Below, piece by piece: positions 1-8,037 of a stretch of DNA of 19,866 bases (position 1 is the first letter of the stretch; every line of letters begins with the position of its first letter). The DNA comes from Dictyocoela muelleri (Eukaryota > Microsporidia): the NCBI GenBank assembly GCA_016256075.1, contig SDVU01000130.1, positions 1 to 19,866 of the forward strand. The letters are read 5' to 3'. The position numbers and the translations under genes were made by a program. Below the pieces are notes generated by a model. It was not told the origin of the DNA, ran no database searches, and was given only the letters and a program-made list of their open reading frames with translations.

Positions 1-299
1 TCTATTCTAAGTATAAAAAGTAATTTTAATTAAAATATTTATATTGTAAATTTTATTGTTGATAATTAAAATTGTATATACGTAAATTTTTAAAAATATT
101 CTAAACCACAATTTTTATTATTTTTTGAAATAAAAAATTTATTTATTTCAAAAAATTATTTATAGATCTTAGGGTCAAGCTATTACGTAGCCACTACTAA
201 TACAATTGTTAGGTTATTAATAAAGCTTTAATTGCGTAATTAAATAATAATAATACTATCTTAGTTGTTGATATGACTATTTGTTAATAATATTATACA
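1..299. other. AT-rich stretch without a recognisable gene
   Basis: This stretch is almost purely A/T, with many short A and T runs and no reading frame of interest on either strand. I see no transposase, SINE or LTR similarity in it. Confidence 0.6.
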
Positions 300-465
300 C
301 TTCGTAATATATTTGGTGTGTAGCGTTCGTCGCATAGATGTAACGCGTCTCGCATGGATGTAACGCGTCTCGCATGGTAAATTGAAAAAAAATCAGAGAA
401 TAAAGTTAAATTGAAAGTAAAATAGGTGGTCGCGTTTCGCATGTCGCGCGTTTCGCGCGCCATAA
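300..465. repeat. CpG-rich short tandem repeat and GC hairpin
   Basis: About 2.5 tandem copies of a 20-bp unit (CGTCTCGCATGGATGTAACG) lie at 328-380. A GC-rich partial palindrome follows at about 441-461 (TGTCGCGCG...CGCGCGCCA). Such CpG density is striking in this AT-rich window. The palindrome resembles the tips of the foldback element at 11462-11899, which also carry GCATG next to TGTCGCGCG and are bordered by TATTATT-like DNA. I infer a degenerate relative or end fragment of that family. The short hairpin AAACTATTT...AAATAGTTT at 488-537 lies just beyond it. Confidence 0.6.
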
Positions 466-547
466 TAATTTAATATAAATTCTCTGACAATTTAAAACTA
501 TTTATTCATTTATTTAAATATATTTCTAAATAGTTTAAAATAATTCT

Positions 548-1005
548 TATTAAAGATGATTTACACCACCAGAATTTAAATATATTTGTAAATCATCAAA
601 TGATATCTCATAATTTCCTTTAATTTGTTTCATCTCGACTATATATTTGTATATAGACACTATTTTTCGGATTAATAAAATTTATCCGATAATTAACAGT
701 TTCGTGATTATAACTATTGAAAAGTGAATTATAGCTACGTCATTGATCACTCCAAATAATTTTACTTGGTCTACAAATTCGAATATAATTGGATCAATAT
801 TTTCGCAACTTATCGAAGAGTACACACAAGAAAAATTATATTGTGTATTGGAGTATCCTCTATACCAAATACACATCACTTACTTTGATATTCTTATGAT
901 GAAATATTTTTGATGTGAATTAAACATAGTTTCATCTATTTGACAAATATTTTCGTCACCACCTAGTCATATAGGATTCGAATATAGGTAATCCATGATT
1001 TTTTT
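548..1005 (-). pseudogene. Decayed Merlin (ISXO2-like) transposase, C-terminal half
   Basis: Reading the minus strand, pieces of a Merlin/ISXO2 transposase appear in order. GGDENICQIDETMF (about 925-965) holds the first catalytic aspartate. IWSDQ-RSYNSLF (about 700-755) holds the second, and YNHETVNYR with INFINP follow (about 660-700). A tail MKQIKGNYEISFDDL (about 575-632) ends near 548. At least one frameshift and several nonsense codons separate the pieces; the Trp expected after SDQ reads TGA. The N-terminal zinc ribbon is missing: the similarity stops where the SINE-like repeat at 1006-1466 begins. A 65-residue open frame at 682-879 overlaps this remnant partly out of frame and is not a gene. 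Family assignment is by motif recognition only. Confidence 0.75.
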
Positions 1006-1466
1006 ATATATATATATTACATGCTGACAACATCCATAGCTGCCAACCAAGAGAGTTATCTCCAACCATAGTCTTTAGACCTTTGGTTCCTTGTGTTCCA
1101 ATCATACATCACTTCCCAAGTTACCCAGAAACCCAGATGTATACGCGATCTTCGTTTTATCAATGACTCAGCAGGATACAGGTAATTAGTGGCTTTTCTT
1201 GAATTTATATTTTTCACTAGTTTTTGACGAGACGCGTCGCCGCACTTCTCCTCACACCTAGGAGAGTCCCTTCTGCTTAATTGTCATATTAGACCAAGTC
1301 TTAATCAGTTATACTATATTAAACAGCTGTATTAAATTATATTTCTATAGTTTTTGACCAATTAATGTCATTCCCTCATTATTTATTAAAAAGTGACGTC
1401 AGTGGGATTCGAACATCTATATAAATTTTACATTCAAGAGTGTTAACCCACTGAGCTATCGGGGCC
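1006..1466 (-). mobile_element. tRNA-derived SINE-like repeat, copy A (best preserved)
   Basis: On the minus strand the element starts near 1466 with a tRNA-like head. A pol III A box TAGCTCAGTGG lies at 1448-1458 and a B box GTTCGAATCC at 1405-1414, 33 nt apart. A body of about 380 bp follows, and the element ends in a (TA)n tail at 1005-1017. The same layout recurs at 3183, 7096, 10903, 12143 and 12607. The head does not fold into a full cloverleaf and no protein is encoded, so a SINE fits better than a tRNA gene. It carries a single copy of the CACCTAGGAG motif (about 1255-1281) that is amplified in copy C. It abuts the Merlin remnant at 548-1005; no clear target duplication is seen. An unknown tRNA-tailed element is the alternative. 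Confidence 0.72.
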
Positions 1467-2550
1467 AATATTATATTAAAAACTTAAAAATTGATATAAA
1501 TATCTTATTTCCAATTTTTAGTTTATAAAAACCTGTCTGTTAAATTTTTTATGTGGCAAAACAAAAAAATAGTTTAAAATTTAGAAGAATTCAAAAAACA
1601 TATTTTTATATAAAAATTAAATTTTAACACTTAATAAATTTATTTAAATATTTTCTTTAGAAATTTGTTCATTAACTTGATTTGATTAAAAAAACTAAAT
1701 TTAAATCTAAAAATTTCAAAATGTGATTTATTTAATACTTAGTAATCAATATTTTTAAATACAAATGAGATCAGAATACTTTTCAAATCACTCATCATTC
1801 AGGGATAACTGAAAATAGTATCATCACTTCTCAAGAATTAAAATTTAGAATTAGATATCAAAAGTTAATAAAATTTTGAGGGGTATCTAAATATTTTTTT
1901 TATCAATTTTTAAATCAAATAAATTTTTAAATTGATTGATTTTAAAGAAAAAATTTTAACTAACCCAAGCCCATGTCAGAAGCTTTCGATTAAGGAAATC
2001 TCCTTAGGAAGGTCTGAGAAAACACCGTAAAATGAATAAATAAAATTTTATTCAACTCATTTTACATGATTAGGATAATATCCTAAAGTCAGTCTAAAAG
2101 AAATGTCGTATCCTTTATGACGAATTGAATGATTAAAGGTATACTTGGAAATGGCTGATGGTGTTTGTTCTAATAGTCCAATTCGAAAGGTAATTACATG
2201 TTGGTTTGTAGTTATAACACAATTCAGACTACTCTTTGGCTGGGGCTTTTATTTTTAATTTTTTTCTAATTATATTATTATCAACCTGTGATAATAAAAT
2301 ATTAGGTTCCTGCAACTAAATTATCCTGAAAATATTAATTTCATTTTAATGAAGGTTTTTTGGGTTAACACTGAGGGTTGTTTAAAAATTATATTACATT
2401 CTTTTAGTGTTTAAATTTAAATTCCTAAGTTATTCTTAAAATTAGAATGTCTTTAAATTTTAAGAATGAAAGTGAAAATATATGTAATATTATGGTATTA
2501 ATAAATCAAGAGGTTATTATCATTCTTTCAATGTGTAAAACATAGCCGGA
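1467..2550. other. AT-rich intergenic DNA, no supported gene
   Basis: I read all frames and found no protein family I recognise. Only short local inverted repeats are present, for example GAATAAA...TTTATTC near 2033-2051. A slightly less AT-rich patch at 1970-2240 has no sustained open frame. It may be an old, unrecognisable repeat. Confidence 0.5.
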
Positions 2551-2598
2551 AATGTAACGGTGATAAATGATAGAACCTTCGGTTCTAGAGATCGTTCT

Positions 2599-2848
2599 AC
2601 TTAAAATAAATGAGGAGGGGTAATGAAAGTATAAAAAAAAGCATGAAATCATCTGTTAAAGAAAATACTCGCGTTTTTTTCACATAAAGAAATTTTTTCA
2701 AAGCAATAACATTTTTTAAAAGCAAAAAATGTCATTGTTTTAGAAAAATTTCTTTATATGGAAAACAAAACCGAGGATCTTCTTTAATAGATGATTTCAT
2801 GCTTCTTTCAATATATACTTTCATTACCCCTCCTCATTTCTTTTAAGT
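2599..2848. repeat. Imperfect foldback (long inverted repeat), about 250 bp
   Basis: Two arms of about 122-125 nt pair around a centre near 2723. The left arm begins ACTTAAAATAAATGAGGAGG (2599) and the right arm, reverse complemented, begins ACTTAAAAGAAATGAGGAGG. GGTAATGAAAGTATA, GCATGAAATCATCT and ATAAAGAAATTTTT are shared further in. Weaker pairing may extend outward to about 2550 and 2890. No open frame is present. It looks like a foldback or MITE-type element; I see no convincing target duplication. Confidence 0.8.
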
Positions 2849-2889
2849 GGCACAAACCATTGTAGAACAGAACTTTCATTAGTTGCTCT

Positions 2890-3182
2890 CGAGACGGCGT
2901 TGTTGTTGATTGAATATAAATCTATTTTCTTATAGGGTATGTTATAGTTTAAAAACTATTGATAAAGCTTTTTATAAAATTTATCCTTATTTAAATTTAC
3001 TTTCTTAAATACCTTTTAATCTTTTTCCCAATAATCGAGCTAATCAATAAAATCAATTTTTATTATTAACCATAAAAAATAATCTTCTTTAAATTCAATA
3101 ACAAATAACATTATCTTTTATGTTTTAACACGATATTGTTACTGATTTTTTTAAGTTAACGGTTTTAAATATAATTTAATTT
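2890..3182. other. AT-rich stretch, nothing recognised
   Basis: The stretch contains short A/T runs only, with no frame or repeat that matches other parts of the window. Confidence 0.5.
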
Positions 3183-3530
3183 TGACAGAATTTATAATTC
3201 TCAACCGGAAGAGTTATTTCAAGCTTTTTCTTTATATCTTTAATTCTCGGATCAATTATATTTAACTACTTGCTGTTTAGAGGCTTGTTTTATACTCGAT
3301 CTTCTTCAATCAATGACTCAACATAATACGTGTAATTAGTGACTTTTTCATGAATTTTTATATAAATATGTTTTGCCAGATACTTCACGCAAATTTCATT
3401 TTGGTAAATCACTTTTAAAATTTTTACTTAGACCAAATCTTAACCAGCTATGTCAGATTGTGATTAACTGTAATCAATGCTTTAGTTTTGACCACTAAAT
3501 TGTAATTTTCGATTATTTAATAGAGAAACT
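3183..3530 (-). mobile_element. SINE-like repeat, copy B (degenerate)
   Basis: This copy aligns by eye with copy A in the same orientation. Matching blocks are CAACCGGAAGAGTTATTTC (compare CAACCAAGAGAGTTATCTC), a block around TCAATGACTCAACATAATAC, TAATTAGTGACTTTTTCATGAA, TTAGACCAAATCTTAACCAG and a final GACCACTAA...ATTATTTAATA. The tRNA-like head with the A and B boxes is missing or unrecognisable, so this is an old, truncated copy. Confidence 0.6.
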
Positions 3531-3539
3531 TTTAAACAA

Positions 3540-4140
3540 CATGAACCAAAATACTACAATTTTGAAACAATAATATTTACGATATATCTATCGGTTCTTT
3601 ATTTGACAAGATTGATTATAAGGCCGGAGGGAAGATTATAAGGACGGGAGGTAAATAATAAAACGGAGGGAAATTTTTGGCAAGAGTTAATTCTAAAAGG
3701 TAGGAATATATTTATAAGATGTAGAATAAATGTTTTTTTTGCCACTCTAATATGAATTTTGCTGCTGATAACATCTATGAAAGTTTAATATTGACAAAAA
3801 CTTAAATTTAAAAGTGGTGGTAAAAATTAAAAAGTGAAAATTTTTTTTGTTAATTTTCTGTGATCTTATCGAAAAACACACCCTTGAAGAACCTTATAAA
3901 AAACTCATTCCTTAAAGAACCTTATAAACCCCTTTAAGAACCCTATAAAAACACTTTTTTAAGATCTTTTTTTTACCCGATATATGAATTTTACAGTTAA
4001 AAAAAAACTATGAAAATTTAAATTTTTATCCTCCTTTATAAATTTTCTCATGACTTATAATTTTTCCCTCCGACCTATTAATTTTCTTTCCACATTTATA
4101 ATTTCCTCTTCCCCTTTATTTTTATTTATAGGCTTTCTAT
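3540..4140. repeat. G-rich motif cluster in inverted orientation around a short tandem repeat
   Basis: At 3613-3672 the motif ATTATAAGGCCGGAGGGAA recurs in variants about three times. At 4028-4120 the same motif appears on the opposite strand (TTATAATTTTTCCCTCCGACC and variants), so the block has an inverted-repeat plan. Between them, at about 3878-3954, three units of 23-25 bp share AAGAACCYTATAAA. There is no open frame. It could be a degenerate foldback element; no family is recognised. Confidence 0.5.
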
Positions 4141-4261
4141 GATTCACCATTTAGCGTTCTACATCGATATATTAAGGGGAATTTCAATTCAATATTTGTC
4201 GGTAAATTTAGCATTTTTTAAAAAATGAATAAAATATTTAGTTTAAATTATTTTTAATAAG

Positions 4262-5175
4262 TTCATAAAAACATATTGTAGAGACTAACAGGAATACTCA
4301 TCAATGTACCTACGTCTAAACATATTCTTCAACTCATATATCAATATATACTCGCTTTAAATTATGAGGTTTTTGCATTTCTGATTTCATACATGTTCAT
4401 AGATTCTAAATATCATTGGTGTGTACACCTTCTTGGTTTAAAAAACCTTCTGAATGATTGATAATCCTGTGATCAAGACCATGATTAGACGCAAATACAG
4501 AGTAGCTTGGATACCCATAAATATGTATTATAGAACCAACGCTATCACGCGATCCAAAATCGCTATTATCGTTTCAACTTATCTATTTTCAAGTCTCTTT
4601 ACTTAAAACTATTTTTTTCTATAGGATCTATAATTACGAGTATCAAAACAGTGTCTTTAACAGTATCATCTGCTGATGAGAGGTTTCTTAATATACACAC
4701 TTCTACCGAGTACAGTCTCTTCAACCGCAACAACTCTAACTGCGCCGCCAAATAAAAGTTTTTTTTGTTTAAAACCACATAAATATCACGAAGTTTTTTT
4801 CAGCTATTTATTGTGATATTTGCAGCTAGTTATTGTATTATTTGCAGCTATTTGTTGTATTATTTGAAACCCTAGTAATTATTTTAAATTGTCTGGAATC
4901 TAATTACAAAAAAATCAAGAAAATAAGAAACAGTAAGCATTTAAAGGAAATATATTTTCTTTGCAAATAGAATTTCTTTTTTGGCAATATCTTTCTGAAT
5001 ATCTATGGACGAGACGATCATGACCATCTTCTTTGTAAATTTTAATTCTCAAACATATATATAATACAGACATACTCTTATTTAAATATTTCCAACCAGG
5101 TAATTCATTTTTGCATGCTTCTAGACTAGAGAACAGCTCGTTTTTATTATTTAGTTTTTTTTGCATTTTCACCAT
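4262..5175 (-). pseudogene. Decayed Merlin (ISXO2/IS1595-like) transposase, nearly full span
   Basis: The minus strand from 5175 to 4915 is open for 86 codons and contains YKEDGHDRLVHRYSERYCQK, resembling the worn N-terminal zinc ribbon of ISXO2-type transposases. AVEETVLG at about 4709-4730 marks the first catalytic site, with Glu where the family has Asp. Further down come YGYPSYSVF, NHGLDHRIINHSEGF and EGVHTND, then KSEMQKPHNLKRVYIDI and VEEYV, ending near 4262. Nonsense codons interrupt it, including TGA at two expected Trp positions (before TCMKSE and VEEYV) and TAG at the Glu expected after HTNDI. The middle is disrupted and holds a 3 x 22-bp tandem repeat. This copy looks like a different Merlin subfamily from the one at 18103. 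Confidence 0.75.
4801..4866. repeat. Tandem repeat, 3 x 22 bp
   Basis: Three units at 4801-4822, 4823-4844 and 4845-4866 each begin CAGCTA and end ATTTG (for example CAGCTATTTATTGTG...). They lie in the broken middle of the Merlin remnant, where the region between zinc ribbon and catalytic domain should be. Confidence 0.85.
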
Positions 5176-5404
5176 TTCCCAGGCTACATTTTTTTTTAAT
5201 TATATAGCCCATAAAATGGTAAAGAACCGGCTTTTTACAATTTTTTGTTTGCGAAATTTTCTATTCAGGCTTCTACAGACACTATTGCTTCAATTATAAT
5301 TGTAATAAAAACCATTGTATAAGAATATTACTTTCTCTCTCATTTTTTTGATTTAGAAAAATTTTTGATTAAAATTAAAAATAAAAAACCGATGTTCTTA
5401 CCAG

Positions 5405-5607
5405 CCTTCGAGCCCCTACTCCAAAAAACGCCGAAAAATTACGCGATTTAACAATATTAAGAGAAAATAAAATATTGTTTATATCTTCTTTTATACATAT
5501 TGTAAAAATCACTTTTCAATATGGATAAAAAAGGATATAAAAAAATATTTTCCTTTGCTAATGCCAAATTCCGTAATTTAAGTTTTTTTTAAAGGAGGGG
5601 TGCGTAA
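5405..5607. mobile_element. MITE-like inverted-repeat element, unit 1
   Basis: The element is about 200 bp and non-coding. Its right end is GGAGGGGTGCGTAA, the reverse complement of TTACGCACCCCTCC, and its left end is the related CTTCGAGCCCCTACTCC. The interior shares a long direct similarity with unit 2 at 5956-6154, including TTTGCTAATGCCAAATTCCG against TTTGCTAATGCTATATTGCG. The outer flank ACCAGCCT at 5399-5406 is mirrored as GGCTGGT just outside unit 2, so the true terminus may be slightly longer. No transposase is encoded; the mobilising family is unknown. Confidence 0.65.
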
Positions 5608-5955
5608 TAGAGCTCTCTTATATATTTAATTATGAGTTTTATTACCGTAAAAGTATAACATACCCAACATTGAATAAACAGGGGTAAATAAATGAAGTCT
5701 AAAAATAGATCTTAAACTCTAAAATAAACTTTAGGTAGTATTGTATGTTTCTAAATGAAATAATTTTGGATCGCCTAAATTAAGATAATTTTAATTCAAT
5801 TAACTTAATTTGGAATATAAACACCCCTGGAAACTTTATTTTGGATTTAAAAATCCATTTTAAACTTTTCTTATTATCTTTGTTAATTCCATATTGTTCA
5901 TGAATATACGGTCAAAGTAATAAAACTAATAAGTTAAATAAATAAGAGTCCCTTC

Positions 5956-6154
5956 TTACACACCCTACCTCTAAAAAATATCATAGACAATGCGATTTGG
6001 CATTAACATAGGCAAATATGTTTTTATATAGCCTTTTATAGATACTGTAGAGTGATTTTTACAATTATGATATAAAACCTCAAAAAATTTTATTTTATTT
6101 GCTAATGCTATATTGCGTAGTTTACGATATTTTTTTTATAAGAGGGGTGCGTAA
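5956..6154. mobile_element. MITE-like inverted-repeat element, unit 2
   Basis: This 199-bp element starts TTACACACCCTACCTC and ends GAGGGGTGCGTAA, giving inverted termini of about 13-16 bp. Arms at about 5956-6020 and 6085-6154 pair further inside (ATGCGATTTGGCATTAACAT against the complement of ATTTGCTAATGCTATATTGC). It is a second copy of the unit at 5405-5607. The 350 bp between the two units are AT-rich and hold nothing I recognise. Confidence 0.7.
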
Positions 6155-6172
6155 GGCTGGTATGAACCGAAG

Positions 6173-6552
6173 CGCCTTTCAACGAGTTAAATAAAAATTG
6201 CTTTATAATTCTCGATGGTCTAATAAAAATATAAATTCCAGATAATAATAGCATTTTTTATATTCACAAGATTCAATTGATTTAAATTTATTTTTATTAA
6301 TTTTCAATTATGTTATTTATAGGTATCAATAAGATATCATTAAGATTACAGATATTTTTAAATTTCCAATAGTTATTACTATTCTAAATTTATAAAGTTT
6401 ATGCCTTCTTCATTTTTATAAACTTATCAATAATTTTAAAAATTCTTGATTTTTAATTAAAAAATTTTAAAAAATGATTTAAATAAAACAATTAATGAGA
6501 GTCTTTTAAATAAAACAATTAATAAATTACTTTTAAATCATTTATTCATAAA
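6173..6552. other. AT-rich DNA downstream of eS17, no gene seen
   Basis: The stretch contains A/T runs and one short direct repeat (TTTAAATAAAACAATTAAT, twice near 6476-6525). It is the 3' flank of the eS17 gene; I see no clear terminator or polyadenylation motif beyond general A/T richness. Confidence 0.5.
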
Positions 6553-6937
6553 TTAGATTCTTGAATCCTCGCAAATATACTTAACACTAAACCCATATTC
6601 CCTAATCATTTGCTCAGTAACACTGTCAATAACAACTTTATCGGCATCCAAAAAACTAACTTTGGGAATAAAGTTTTCTCTTCTTTCCCTCTCTTCTTCA
6701 TGTTTCTTGATATAAAGCCCTTTAACACCAGTCTTCTGCACCCGTTTCACCAGCTTTGTCACACGTCCAGCTATCTTGTTTATCACTTTCTTAGACTGAT
6801 CGACAATCATTTTTATGTATCTTCGGTTGTTGTAGAAATCTTCGTCAAGATGGACAAAGTGTTTTTCGACAATTGATTTTGCTGCTGTCTTAATTGCTCT
6901 TGTTTTGATTTGGCCCTAATTAGATCTACATTACCAT
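6553..6937 (-). CDS. RPS17: 40S ribosomal protein eS17 (RPS17), with a 19-nt intron after the ATG
   Basis: This is a structural protein of the small ribosomal subunit. The 85 residues read from 6810 match the eS17 core: NKIAGRVTKLVKRVQKTGVK, EEERERRENFIPKVS and a C-terminal helix. That Met is not the true start: the frame stays open upstream to 6913 and encodes GQIKTRAIKTAAKSIVEKHF, clearly the family N-terminus (human [20 protein letters not shown]). The conserved Gly follows a TAG, but 19 nt further upstream an ATG at 6937-6935 is joined directly to GTAATG...TTAG. Removing 6934-6916 gives ATG-GGC and a 121-residue protein, against about 135 in animals. A CCCCC tract lies just upstream of the ATG, like the motifs before the other host genes. 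The gene is divergent from G6PD. Identification is very secure; splicing is inferred. Confidence 0.93.
6916..6934 (-). other. Putative 19-nt spliceosomal intron in eS17
   Basis: The minus strand reads ATG, then GTAATGTAGATCTAATTAG, then GGCCAAATC. The segment starts GT, ends AG, and has a branch-point-like CTAAT only 3 nt before the AG, the compressed 3' arrangement known in some microsporidian introns. If it were retained, the frame would read Met-Val-Met-stop. Introns right after the start codon of ribosomal protein genes are typical of microsporidia. At 19 nt it would be among the shortest spliceosomal introns. Confidence 0.82.
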
Positions 6938-6950
6938 TTTGTTGGGGGTT
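6938..6950 (-). promoter_or_regulatory. CCC-like motif upstream of the eS17 start
   Basis: The minus strand reads AACCCCCAACAAA directly before the ATG. C-rich motifs a few bases upstream of start codons are a described feature of microsporidian genes and mark the transcription or translation start region. Comparable motifs precede G6PD and GAPDH here. Confidence 0.6.
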
Positions 6951-7095
6951 GTAATTTATTTTTTTGAATAATTTAGAATTGAGTTTTTCATCATTTTCAA
7001 AAAAAAATGAATTCTATTTTAAAGAAGTTGTGTAATTTTTTAATCAAAAGTAAAATCTATAAATTTAAAAAGATAAGGAGATTTTAATTATAAAT

Positions 7096-7825
7096 TTGAC
7101 AATATTCACATTTATCAATCTGGATAATTGTCTCCAACCTTGGACTTTAGACCTTTGGTTCTTGTTGTTCAAGTTATACGTCACTACTAAGCTAAACATA
7201 GTTTCTATGTACATATGATTTTCATTTTATCAATGACTCAGCAAGATACAGTTAATTAGAGGCTTTTCATGATTTTTTTTCCACTACTTATTTTGCCGAG
7301 ATGCGTCGCGCACTCATTTTCACACCTAGGAGTGTCGCTTATGCTTAACACCTAGGAGTGCCCCTTATGCTTAACACCTAGGAGTGTAGCTTATGCTTAA
7401 CACCGAGGAGTGTCGCTTATGCTTAACACCTAGGAGTGTCCCTTATGCTTAACACCTAGGAGTGTCGCTTATGCTTAACACCTAGGAGTGCCCCTTATGC
7501 TTAAAACCTAGGAGTGTAGCTTATGCTTAACACCTAGGAGTGTCCCTTATGCTTAACACCTAGGAGTGTCCCTTATGCTTAACACCTAGGAGTGTCGCTT
7601 ATGCTTAGCACCTAGGAGTGTCGTTTATGCTTCACTAAAATGATTTGGCTAATTCATTATCAGCTATACCACACTATAAAAATTGTTATTACTGCTATAA
7701 TTATATTTTTATTGCCCGTTTAATGTCATTCCCTAATTATTTATTAAAGTGCTTTAAAATAATTCTAACTAGATAATTTAATGTCACATTCAAGAGTGTT
7801 AACCACCGAGATATCCGACCCCGCC
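7096..7825 (-). mobile_element. SINE-like repeat, copy C, enlarged by an internal minisatellite
   Basis: This copy has the same orientation as copy A. Matching blocks are CTCCAACCTTGGACTTTAGACC, TTTATCAATGACTCAGCAAGATACA, the CCGAGATGCGTCG block, TCAGCTATACCACACTATAAA, TTTAATGTCATTCCCTAATTATTTATTAAA and the head TTCAAGAGTGTTAACCACCGAGATATCC near 7790-7817. The A-box region survives (ATATCTCGGTGG) but the B box is lost. Its normal length of about 450 bp is extended by the 312-bp tandem array at 7323-7634. It fills most of the intergenic space between the divergent eS17 and G6PD genes. Confidence 0.7.
7323..7634. repeat. Minisatellite, 12 units of 26 bp
   Basis: Twelve head-to-tail units with exact 26-bp period begin CACCTAGGAGTG and end TTATGCTTAA. 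They start at 7323, 7349, 7375 and every 26 bp to 7609. Variation is concentrated at the four bases after GTG (in order TCGC, CCCC, TAGC, TCGC, TCCC, TCGC, CCCC, TAGC, TCCC, TCCC, TCGC, TCGT; the seventh base of unit 4 reads G). Units 1-3 and 6-8 repeat the same order, suggesting a 5-unit (130-bp) duplication. Copy A holds a single unit-like sequence, so the array grew inside this SINE copy. Confidence 0.95.
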
Positions 7826-7856
7826 AGTCAATTAATAAAATTTTAAATGCACCAAC

Positions 7857-7970
7857 TAACTTATTAAAAATTAACTTATTAAAATTAACTTATTAAAATT
7901 AACTTATTAAAATTAAATATTAAAATTAAATATTAAATATAAAATATTAAATATTAAAATCACCTATTAA
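7857..7970. repeat. 14-bp AT tandem repeat upstream of G6PD
   Basis: About four units of TTAACTTATTAAAA run from about 7857 to 7915 and decay into ATTAAATATTAAA variants until about 7970. The array ends about 70 bp before the G6PD start codon, so it forms part of that gene's upstream region. A regulatory role is not shown. Confidence 0.75.
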
Positions 7971-8027
7971 AAATGACTTACATAAAAACATCAAAATAAA
8001 TTAACTTCCATAAAAAATTGATCAAAT

Positions 8028-8037
8028 AATAACCCTA
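8028..8037 (+). promoter_or_regulatory. CCC-like motif upstream of the G6PD start
   Basis: AATAACCCTA immediately precedes the ATG, placing CCC 3 bases from the start codon. This fits the microsporidian CCC-like start motif and supports the chosen start. Confidence 0.6.

Noticed and set aside
682-879. A 65-residue hypothetical protein on the minus strand
   Set aside because: The frame overlaps the decayed Merlin transposase and leaves its reading frame part-way. No independent support.
1400-1466. A real tRNA gene on the minus strand (good A and B boxes)
   Set aside because: The acceptor and anticodon arms do not pair properly, the sequence continues into a shared 380-bp body, and the same head recurs in several dispersed copies. 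A SINE head explains it better.
1970-2240. A possible small gene in a less AT-rich patch, including an ATG after CCC near 1970
   Set aside because: The frame after that ATG closes within a few codons, and no other frame gives a recognisable or sustained product.
548-5175. UGA read as tryptophan, because several Trp positions in the Merlin remnants are TGA
   Set aside because: G6PD, GAPDH and the open Merlin frame at 19117 use TGG for conserved Trp residues and end normally. The remnants also carry TAG stops and frameshifts, so this is ordinary decay.
6553-6810. An 85-residue eS17 starting at the internal Met
   Set aside because: The 35 codons upstream in the same frame match the conserved eS17 N-terminus, so the internal Met is not the start.
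7323-7634. CRISPR array
   Set aside because: The 26-bp units are directly contiguous with no spacers, and the genome is eukaryotic. It is a minisatellite.
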